Assembly: GCA_964526375.1 (NCBI GenBank)
Contig: CAZGLK010000003.1
Coordinates: forward strand, 1-40,139
Direction: 5' to 3'
DNA: 40,139 nt
Origin: CAZGLK01 sp964526375
Lineage (GTDB): Bacteria; Patescibacteriota; Minisyncoccia; JACQLN01
A model generated the notes under the pieces. The model saw only the letters and a program-made list of their open reading frames with translations. It was not told the origin of the DNA and made no database searches. Of this stretch, positions 22,375 to 28,349 are shown in pieces (position 1 is the first letter of the stretch; every line of letters starts with the position of its first letter). Position numbers and translations under genes: made by a program.

Positions 22375-24826
22375 ATAGGTTGAATTTAGTCTCGGCTGGT
22401 GGTTGGGGCGCGGCGGGTTCTAAGCTTTGGGTCAGCTTGGCCCGGGCCAGAATTTCACCTTCCACCACTTCCCTTTCCTGGCCGTGGGTCATGCGGGAAA
22501 GATGTTTTACCACCCGCGAGGTCTCGGGGTTGCCGGGCTCGGGCGGGTAGGTTTTTAGGTTAAAGGGCCGCGAGGTTTGGCCTTTAATCATAAGTTTTAC
22601 ATAGCAGTTGTGGTTATCCAGATTTATTAAATCCTTCGGCCCGAAAACCGGCGCCAGTTGCGGCGCCAAAAACTCGGCGTCTTCCACTCCCACCCTAAAC
22701 ATCACCAAACTGCCCACATTGCCAAAGACCGAGGCCTTTATTTTGTCGGGCAATTGGGCAATAAACTGGTGCGCCATAACCATGTCCAGTTTGTATTTGC
22801 GTGCCTCCGACAAAATGGTGGCGATGGAATCGGTGGTAAAGTTTTGGAACTCGTCCAGATACAAATAAAAATCCACCCGCTGTTCTTCGGTCAAAAAAGC
22901 CCGCCGCAGAGCCGTCAGCTGCATCTTGCCCACCAAAATCAAGCCCAGCAAGTTAGCGTTGACATCCCCCACTTTACCTTTAGACAAATTGGCCAGCAGT
23001 ATTTTGCGGTTGTTCATAATGTCTTCAAAATCCAAACCGCTCCGGGCCTGGCCGATGATGTTGCGCATCATGGTGTTTTCAATAAACCGCCCGACCTTGG
23101 AAACCAAATAGCCCAGCATTTCCGACTTATGAAAATCCGAAGTCTGGGCCATTTCCTTTTCCCAAAAAGCTCTAACCACCGGGTCGGTAACTTTAGCCAG
23201 TTTCTGCTGCATAAAGGATTTGTCGGTAAAAATGCGCGGAATTTCGGCCAGAGTACCCGGGTCGTCGGGATCGGCCATTAAAGTGAGCATGCCGTTTCTC
23301 ATGTTGTGTTCAAACATCGGCCCCATGGTTTCAGGCGGGTAGAGACGGTAAAAAATTGAGATCATCTCCTGCACCACAAAATCTTTTTCTTCAATACTGT
23401 AGGCCTCCAGCATGTTAAGCCCGATGGGCCGCTCCAGATCAGCCGGGTCAAAAACAATTACATCGTTCCAGCGATGTTGAGGTATGTGCGACAAAGCGTA
23501 TTCCACCAAATCACCGTGGGGATCAATCACCGCCACGCCCTCGCCCATGTCTATGTCTTGTTTTACCATCTCTTGAATAAGCGTGGACTTACCGGTGCCG
23601 GTTTGGCCGATAATGTAAATGTGCCGGCGGCGATCGGTGGGCGCGATTCTAACCACGGCTTGCTGGCCGCGATAATCGTTCCAGCCCATATAGGGGCCGT
23701 CGTTCATGCCCCAGGGCGCCGGGGCGCTGCGGGCTTTGAGCCACTTTATTTGCGGCACTTTTAAGCCCGGCACAGGCAAATGGTAGACGCTGGCCAGTTC
23801 CTCGGAGCTTAAAGTTATTTTCCGTTTCTCGTCAAAAAGGCGGAAGCTGAATTCGTAAATAATTTCTCTAAGTTTCTCGCGGCTTTCGGAAAAAGAATTC
23901 ATGTGGGGCGCTGAAAACTGGTTGAAGGCGCTTTCAAAATCGCGCAAAATAGCTTCGGCCCGTTCCTGGGTTGGAGCCGAAGTAACCAGGCGGATATTTA
24001 CCTCAAAGTTGGTTTTAGCCGCTTGGGCTTCAATGGCTTTAATGATCTCTTGGTCTTGAGGAGTTAAAGTAGGATTGATTTTCTCGTGCTTAATCTTAAA
24101 GGGCACGATGGCGCTTTTGGCGGCGTCGTGGTAGGCCCGTTCAAAAGATCGGCCCTGCTGCATAAGTTTGGTTACTTTAAGGGCAAACTTGCCGAATTTC
24201 TTGGGCGCGGGGCGCACCAAAACCTGCAAGGCGGCAGTCTCACCTAGTTGTAGCTTGGTAAAGTGCGTAGCGATTTCATTTAAGGGATCAACCTCCAAAC
24301 CCAAATAAGTGCGAATGGGCAAAAGCGAGTTTTGGCTGGTCATTACATATGAGGCCGCCACGGCTGGGGCTGTGGGATCAAAAATATTGTAGTCGCTGAC
24401 CGGCTCAACCACGGCCTCGGGCGAAACGGAATGCACCGCCCGCACCAGCATATCGCGGTAGCGCGCGGGCACGGCCACAAAAAAAGCAATTTCGTTGCCC
24501 AGATAGGCCATCTCCCACACCAAATAGGGCTGGCCAAATTCAAATATCCTCCAAAAACCTTTTTCTTTGAGAGCGGCAAATATGGAATATAACTGCTCCA
24601 TGGGCTGGATTTTTTCACGGTCGGTTTTGGGTTTGGCCTGCTGGCCGGGTTCCAAATACTCATCTTGCGGCACTAAAATCAAAAAGAGCTCCAAATTGAG
24701 CCCGCGCGTCAGCCGCCCCCGCTTTTTGATGGAACTGGTTATCCAGGCAAAAATTATCAGGGCGACCAAAAACAGGCCGACTAAAGAGCCGAGGCTGGCC
24801 AGGAAGGATTGGAAGAGATCAAACAT
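22373..24826 (-). CDS. Type IV secretion VirD4/TraC-like ATPase, membrane-anchored
   Basis: 817 aa. An N-terminal membrane helix (SLVGLFLVALIIFAWITSS) is followed by a roughly 350-residue middle region and a HerA/VirD4-type motor. Walker A GQTGTGKST is at residues 407-415 and Walker B FYLYLDEFQNF near 650. Other landmarks are DPHGDLVEYAL, FDPADLERPIGLNML and the late TSRPFNLKT. Such proteins pump DNA or protein in conjugation, competence or pilus systems; no other T4SS parts lie here, so the substrate is unknown. ATG 24826 (MFDLFQSFL) is preferred over TTG 24859, whose codons come from a spacer repeat (TTGGATTTTGATATTGGG). Confidence 0.88.
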   Translation of the reverse strand: MFDLFQSFLASLGSLVGLFLVALIIFAWITSSIKKRGRLTRGLNLELFLILVPQDEYLEPGQQAKPKTDREKIQPMEQLYSIFAALKEKGFWRIFEFGQPYLVWEMAYLGNEIAFFVAVPARYRDMLVRAVHSVSPEAVVEPVSDYNIFDPTAPAVAASYVMTSQNSLLPIRTYLGLEVDPLNEIATHFTKLQLGETAALQVLVRPAPKKFGKFALKVTKLMQQGRSFERAYHDAAKSAIVPFKIKHEKINPTLTPQDQEIIKAIEAQAAKTNFEVNIRLVTSAPTQERAEAILRDFESAFNQFSAPHMNSFSESREKLREIIYEFSFRLFDEKRKITLSSEELASVYHLPVPGLKVPQIKWLKARSAPAPWGMNDGPYMGWNDYRGQQAVVRIAPTDRRRHIYIIGQTGTGKSTLIQEMVKQDIDMGEGVAVIDPHGDLVEYALSHIPQHRWNDVIVFDPADLERPIGLNMLEAYSIEEKDFVVQEMISIFYRLYPPETMGPMFEHNMRNGMLTLMADPDDPGTLAEIPRIFTDKSFMQQKLAKVTDPVVRAFWEKEMAQTSDFHKSEMLGYLVSKVGRFIENTMMRNIIGQARSGLDFEDIMNNRKILLANLSKGKVGDVNANLLGLILVGKMQLTALRRAFLTEEQRVDFYLYLDEFQNFTTDSIATILSEARKYKLDMVMAHQFIAQLPDKIKASVFGNVGSLVMFRVGVEDAEFLAPQLAPVFGPKDLINLDNHNCYVKLMIKGQTSRPFNLKTYPPEPGNPETSRVVKHLSRMTHGQEREVVEGEILARAKLTQSLEPAAPQPPAETKFNL

Positions 24827-24952
24827 GAGTTCTAGGAAATGCCCAATATCAAAATCCAAATATCAAATAAAATCCAAAATCCAAATGACAAACAAATGCC
24901 ATATATCCAAGATTTTGGTTTGACATTCGAGCTTTGAAATTTGATATTTATT
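24827..24952. repeat. AAATCCAAAT-type low-complexity spacer
   Basis: Loose tandem units such as ATCAAAATCCAAATATCAAA and, reversed, TTTGATATTT. Related A/T-rich spacers lie at 34220-34270, 34793-34850, 36268-36300 and 38234-38370. Confidence 0.7.
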
Positions 24953-25351
24953 TTATAGTTTCTCTAATTTCCCCATCGCCTCCAGTTGCGCCCGCAGTTC
25001 GGGGTCATCTCTCAAATCGTCGTGAAACTTATCTATCAGCCAGGGGTCGTTGAGTTTTTTGGCAATGGCAATGGCTTTTTCCAAACTGCCATCGCGTGCG
25101 ATAAGTTTGAGCTGCCACAATTGCTCTTCTTTGGGCAGGGGGGCAATGTGCTCAACTTTTTGGTGGATTTCAACCGGCGATTCCTCGGTAGTTATTTGCG
25201 GTGTCATTTCTGGTGGCGACTGAACCGCTGGCTCCGACTGATCAGCCGCTCGCTCATCGCGGCTTTCTTGGCTAGGCAAGGTCTCTGGCTGGCTTTCCAT
25301 CGGAGCAGCTTCTTGAGAATCAAAAGGCTTTTGTTGATCAAGATTGTCCAT
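24953..25351 (-). CDS. Small acidic protein upstream of the T4SS-like ATPase
   Basis: 132 aa, no known function. Residues 1-75 are Gln/Glu/Ser/Pro-rich and likely disordered. The last 55 residues (LWQLKLIARDGSLEKAIAIAKKLNDPWLIDKFHDDLRDDPELRAQLEAMGKL) look helical. It lies directly upstream of the VirD4-like gene in the same direction, so a role with that ATPase is likely. ATG 25351 has no Shine-Dalgarno; TGG-TAAGAT lies nine bases upstream and may be an extended -10 giving a leaderless message. Confidence 0.75.
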   Translation of the reverse strand: MDNLDQQKPFDSQEAAPMESQPETLPSQESRDERAADQSEPAVQSPPEMTPQITTEESPVEIHQKVEHIAPLPKEEQLWQLKLIARDGSLEKAIAIAKKLNDPWLIDKFHDDLRDDPELRAQLEAMGKLEKL

Positions 25352-25375
25352 ATGTCTAATATCTTACCATAAATC

Positions 25376-25434
25376 CCGTTAGAAATTCCACGGGGTATCA
25401 AACCCCGCAGGAGGAGTATCATTTCTAACGGGAT
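25376..25434. repeat. Inverted repeat CCCGTTAGAAAT / ATTTCTAACGGG
   Basis: A 12-14 bp stem enclosing CGGGGT/ACCCCG. It lies between the acidic-protein gene and the RNA terminator. Confidence 0.75.
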
Positions 25435-25468
25435 AAAAAATACCCACCGGCTATTACCAGTGGGCATA
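25431..25468 (-). terminator. Intrinsic terminator of the tRNA-Ala/structured RNA unit
   Basis: On the minus strand GCCCAC...GTGGGT is followed by ATTTTTTATCC. It closes a unit that starts at the promoter 25748-25720. Confidence 0.7.
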
Positions 25469-25508
25469 TCTTGGCGTAAAGCCATGTGGTGGCCACGCCA
25501 TTTTATGT

Positions 25509-25615
25509 GGTCTGGGGAGGTCCTGCATCAGGGCCGCCCGCCCTGATTCCAGAGGGAGAGGACCGAGCAAGGGGGAGGTCCTCGCGAGCCGTTCCTTTGG
25601 GACAGTACCCAGACC
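25509..25615 (-). ncRNA. Candidate structured RNA, about 107 nt, strand inferred
   Basis: GGTCTGGG (25509-25516) pairs with CCCAGACC (25608-25615) and closes three inner hairpins: ATCAGGGC/GCCCTGAT (25527-25547), GAGGACC/GGTCCTC (25558-25583) and GTTCC/GGGAC (25591-25603). It sits between tRNA-Ala and a terminator, so it is probably transcribed on the minus strand after the tRNA. It lacks the SRP RNA tip (GGAAGG...AGCAGCC) and is too short for RNase P or tmRNA. Identity unknown. Confidence 0.55.
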
Positions 25616-25630
25616 AAAGAACAAAATTTT

Positions 25631-25706
25631 TGGTGCAGAGAGCCGGATTCAAACCGGCGACCTGTCCAGTGCCACGGACCGCTCTCGCCCGCTGAGCTAT
25701 CTCCGC
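25631..25706 (-). tRNA. tRNA-Ala (GGC), with unusual anticodon and T loops
   Basis: Acceptor GCGGAGA/TCTCTGC with G3:U70, the alanine identity pair, then ACCA encoded. D arm GCTC/GAGC. The anticodon region GTCC-GTGGCACT-GGAC gives GGC preceded by the expected T, but the loop is eight bases with a four-pair stem (or six with a G-U closing pair). The T loop is TTTGAAT, where the nearly universal C56 is T. A consensus promoter upstream argues that it is expressed. Confidence 0.8.
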
Positions 25707-25719
25707 ACCGATGGAAGGC

Positions 25720-25748
25720 ATCCTAGCAGGTCTGGATTTGGGTGTCAA
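25720..25748 (-). promoter_or_regulatory. Promoter of tRNA-Ala
   Basis: Minus strand TTGACA (25748-25743), 17-base spacer, TAGGAT (25725-25720). The predicted start is about seven bases upstream of the mature tRNA 5' end. Confidence 0.8.
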
Positions 25749-25798
25749 CAAATAAAATAAATAAGGCCCGTTTTAGGTGGAGCCCATACCTTTCTGTG

Positions 25799-26011
25799 TT
25801 AGTTGAGGATGTCGAAACGAACAAAGGCGGATGAAGCAGTGTTTACAACCTGGTCTTCTGTGTCTCTCCATGAAGGCCATGAAGATGTGCGCATCCTTAC
25901 CTCAACCAGAAAGATTAGGTTATCCTTTACCTTCTGCACTGTCCCTTCAAAATCGACATCCACATCATCCACATAATGAACCCTTACACGTTTACCAACT
26001 AGTTCCTCCAT
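25799..26011 (-). CDS. Orphan protein, 70 aa
   Basis: Not recognised. It begins MEELVGKRVRVHYVDDVDVDFEGTV, a pattern of short strands with alternating polar residues like a small SH3/KOW-type barrel; this is only a structural impression. AGGAGG (26023-26018) lies six bases before the ATG, and a TTGACA/TACACT promoter lies upstream. Monocistronic. One of the Shine-Dalgarno-bearing orphans. Confidence 0.65.
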   Translation of the reverse strand: MEELVGKRVRVHYVDDVDVDFEGTVQKVKDNLIFLVEVRMRTSSWPSWRDTEDQVVNTASSAFVRFDILN

Positions 26012-26033
26012 AATCCGCCTCCTTTCATTACAA

Positions 26034-26062
26034 AGTGTACATTTAGAGGTTTATATTGTCAA
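26034..26062 (-). promoter_or_regulatory. Promoter of the 70-aa orphan
   Basis: Minus strand TTGACA (26062-26057), 17-base spacer, TACACT (26039-26034), then a short leader with AGGAGG. Confidence 0.75.
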
Positions 26063-26083
26063 CAGCGTAGGAACATCCCTAGA

Positions 26084-26140
26084 AGGTTTCTATTTTCAGC
26101 GATCGCCTGTCTACCGCAGGCAGGCTGGAAATAGAAACCT
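26084..26140. repeat. CGATCG-type palindrome interrupted by a CCTGCC element
   Basis: Arms AGGTTTCTATTTTCAGCG and CTGGAAATAGAAACCT match the intact palindrome at 29466-29507. After GCGATCGC (26099-26106) there are 19 extra bases ending CCGCAGGCAGG, a CCTGCC-type element. This reads as a filled insertion site. Confidence 0.85.
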
Positions 26141-26144
26141 ACTT

Positions 26145-26176
26145 GCCCAGTAACTTAACTAGTTAAGTTACTGGGC
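26145..26176. repeat. 32-bp perfect palindrome
   Basis: GCCCAGTAACTTAACT and its exact complement meet at AGTTAA. It lies upstream of the GT-C promoter and might act as a terminator for incoming transcription, although the T run is short. Confidence 0.85.
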
Positions 26177-26210
26177 TTGTCAATGGCTTGGCACATAAAA
26201 GCCCCCGTGT

Positions 26211-26239
26211 TTGAGGAAAGAGATAACTATTGGTATAAT
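26211..26239 (+). promoter_or_regulatory. Promoter before the long inverted repeat
   Basis: TTGAGG (26211-26216), 17-base spacer, extended -10 TGG-TATAAT (26234-26239). The predicted start falls at about 26246, the first bases of the long inverted repeat. An ATG lies eight bases after the -10, as at uvrA and the response regulator. Confidence 0.8.
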
Positions 26240-26244
26240 CCACA

Positions 26245-26419
26245 GAGATGGTTACAAAACTCTTTCGTGGCGAAATTTCAGTTTTTCCGGTGAGACGAGG
26301 AAGGCAAGCAAAAAGGTTTGAAGCCGTAGTAAAACTACGGTGAAAACCTTTTTGCGCAGTCTGACGAAGTCGCAGCCGAAAATATGAAATTGCAGCAGAG
26401 AGAGTTTTGTAACCATCTC
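26245..26419. repeat. 175-bp long inverted repeat forming the GT-C leader
   Basis: GAGATGGTTACAAAACTCT at the left pairs with the right end up to 26419, with further pairing inward (AAAAAGGTTT/AAAACCTTTTT) and a tip CCGTAGT-AAA-ACTACGG centred at 26332. It fills exactly the space from the predicted transcription start to the ATG at 26420. Confidence 0.85.
26248..26343 (+). CDS. Possible leaderless 31-codon upstream ORF
   Basis: ATG 26248 lies eight bases after TATAAT and reads 31 codons (MVTKLFRGEISVFPVRRGRQ and on) to TGA at 26341. It runs through the left half of the inverted repeat. It is basic, with no known family. It could be a real leader peptide, the stump of an older gene, or an accident of the repeat. 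Confidence 0.3.
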   Translation: MVTKLFRGEISVFPVRRGRQAKRFEAVVKLR

Positions 26420-28162
26420 ATGGTAAAGATGTCAGCTTTTTGGAATCAACACCGTACGGCAATACTAATGACCGGGATCATGCTAATTGCGGTCGGTTTT
26501 CGTTTTTACGACATTGCCAACACACCGCCGGGGCTTTATCCGGATGAAGCCACAAACGGAGTCAATGCTCTAGAAGCGCTAGAACAAAAAGACTGGAAGG
26601 TTTTTTATCCCGAAAACAACGGCCGCGAGGGGTTGTTTATCAACATTCAGGCCTTAAGTTTAAAAATATTTGGAGTTCAACCTTGGGCTTTGCGGGCTGT
26701 TTCGGGTTTGTTCGGGACGCTTACCGTAATAGGCCTTTTCTTTGTGGCACGGTTGTTGTGGAGCGCGCGCGTGGCATTACTAGCCAGTTATCTTATGGCC
26801 GTTAGTTTCTGGCCGGTTAATTTTTCGCGCATTGGTTTTAGAGCAGTTATGCTGCCCTTTGTTTTGGTATGGACTTTTTATTTTTTGTGGCGCGGATTGC
26901 TGCAGAAAAAATATTGGTTGATTTTTCCGGCCGGCCTTATTTACGGCCTGGGCTTTCACACCTACATTTCCTGGCGCCTATCTCCTCTGCTTTTGATTGG
27001 CTTGTTTATTCTACTACTGACTGAAAAATCGTTCACAAAACGATTTCTGATTAGATCAGCTGCAGTCTTTATGGTCGGCTTGATGCTAACAGCCGCACCG
27101 CTTATTTGGTATTATCTAAATAACCAGGCCGATTTTATGGGTCGCGCCGCCCAAGTTTCAATTTTTAACTCCAGCTCGCCCATTAGATCTCTCGGCCTAT
27201 CCACGGCAAAAACATTGGGCATGTTCAACATAGCCGGCGACTTTAATTGGCGGCACAATTTAGCCGGCCGGCCGGAGCTTCTTTGGCCTCTAGGCATAGG
27301 TTTTTTAATCGGCTTGATGTTTATCTTTAAGAATCCAAAGGCCAACCCCTATAAGCTAAAAGCTGTGGGCTACTTCCTGTTTTTGTGGTGGCTGGTAATG
27401 CTGCTGCCCGGTTTCTTGGCCCCCGAAGGCGCGCCTCATGCTTTGCGGGCTTTGGGCGCAATGCCGGCAGTATTTATTCTGTCGGCGTTGGGGCTAGATT
27501 TCGCATACCAAAAAATACAGAACTATTTCAACCGAGCTTTACTCAACCCCAACTATGACCACTGGTTTACTCAACTTCGGCGCATCCAAAAAGAAGTGGC
27601 CCTGCTGGCCATCGCGCTTTTGCTGCTGGTGGGCGTGTGGGAAACACGCACCTATTTTGTGTCTTGGGCCGGCAATGTTAACACCCGAGGCGCCTTTGAA
27701 CAGCGGTTGACGGACATTGCTCAATACTTAAAAAACACATCTAGCGATTATGAGAAATATGTGGTTGTAAATGAGGGCGGTGTTATGGTTAAGGGTCTGC
27801 CGATCCAAGCCCAGCCCATTATATTTTTAAATTTTGACCGGCGGCATGAAATTATTTTTCTAAAAGAAAACGAGTTGGATCAGTTGCCATCTGATCCGCG
27901 CCAAGCCGTGATTGTGCCGACCTTGGCAACAGACGGTATGGTTGCGGCTCTGAATCAAAAATATCCCAGTCACCAGCTGCACGGCTTTGGCACCTTTAAG
28001 GCGTTAAAAATGAACCCGACCCCGCCGCAGGCGGCTGGGTATCGGGGCGGGTTCAGCTTGCAAGGTGTCGGCTCCGCCGACAACATTTTAAAAGCCCTCC
28101 ATCCCCGCCCCTCGACAAGCTCGGGGCGGGGTATTACGGGCGGCAAAATAAGAGTTGAATAA
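26420..28162 (+). CDS. PMT/ArnT-like GT-C glycosyltransferase
   Basis: 580 aa from ATG 26420, with about 11 membrane helices and a C-terminal soluble part. After the first helix the motif GLYPDEATNGVNALE places the acidic pair D42-E43 where GT39/PMT_2 enzymes bind metal and the polyprenyl-phosphate sugar. EGLFINIQALSLKIFGVQPWALRAVSGLFGTLTV is typical of this family. Acceptor unknown. The 12 codons between 26384 and 26420 are part of the inverted repeat and are left out. The last 45 residues (from MNPTPPQAAGYRGG through RPSTSSGRG) are encoded by GC-rich repeats (28011-28055, 28103-28131), so the tail is probably translated repeat. Confidence 0.83.
   Translation: MVKMSAFWNQHRTAILMTGIMLIAVGFRFYDIANTPPGLYPDEATNGVNALEALEQKDWKVFYPENNGREGLFINIQALSLKIFGVQPWALRAVSGLFGTLTVIGLFFVARLLWSARVALLASYLMAVSFWPVNFSRIGFRAVMLPFVLVWTFYFLWRGLLQKKYWLIFPAGLIYGLGFHTYISWRLSPLLLIGLFILLLTEKSFTKRFLIRSAAVFMVGLMLTAAPLIWYYLNNQADFMGRAAQVSIFNSSSPIRSLGLSTAKTLGMFNIAGDFNWRHNLAGRPELLWPLGIGFLIGLMFIFKNPKANPYKLKAVGYFLFLWWLVMLLPGFLAPEGAPHALRALGAMPAVFILSALGLDFAYQKIQNYFNRALLNPNYDHWFTQLRRIQKEVALLAIALLLLVGVWETRTYFVSWAGNVNTRGAFEQRLTDIAQYLKNTSSDYEKYVVVNEGGVMVKGLPIQAQPIIFLNFDRRHEIIFLKENELDQLPSDPRQAVIVPTLATDGMVAALNQKYPSHQLHGFGTFKALKMNPTPPQAAGYRGGFSLQGVGSADNILKALHPRPSTSSGRGITGGKIRVE
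28011..28055. repeat. GC-rich inverted repeat in the GT-C 3' end
   Basis: TGAACCCGACCCCG pairs with CGGGGCGGGTTCA. A relative begins at 3724 (TGAACCCGACCCCACCCCG). Translated as NPTPPQAAGYRGGF. Confidence 0.8.
28103..28131. repeat. GC-rich inverted repeat, STSSGRG type
   Basis: CCCCGCCCC-TCGACAAGCTC-GGGGCGGGG; the reverse of the element at 3738-3765. Translated as PRPSTSSGRG. Confidence 0.85.
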
Positions 28163-28200
28163 CCAACTAGGTCTAAATTAGGTCTAACTAGACCAATTCC

Positions 28201-28240
28201 CAAATCCTATCATTAAGCCACGATCGTACCATAATGATAG
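28201..28240. repeat. CGATCG-centred palindrome, first of a pair
   Basis: CTATCATTA (28207-28215) and TAATGATAG (28232-28240) are exactly symmetric about ACGATCGT (28220-28227). Confidence 0.9.
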
Positions 28241-28270
28241 AAAACGATAGAATTTATTCGAAACAAGCGA

Positions 28271-28312
28271 ATCATATCATTAGTATACGATCGTATGTTA
28301 ATGATAGGATTG
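28271..28312. repeat. CGATCG-centred palindrome, second of a pair
   Basis: TATCATTA (28275-28282) and TAATGATA (28299-28306) are exactly symmetric about ACGATCGT (28287-28294). The linker TTCGAAACAAGCGAATCATA recurs inverted in the pair at 30593-30704. Confidence 0.9.
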
Positions 28313-28349
28313 GATTAAGCATCAAATTATTTCTAAAACCACTAAGATC

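Noticed and set aside
22658..23281. 207-codon plus-strand frame opposite the VirD4-like gene
   Set aside because: Lies entirely over a well-supported gene and has no family features.
25509..25615. SRP (4.5S) RNA
   Set aside because: The conserved tip with GGAAGG and AGCAGCC is absent on both strands.
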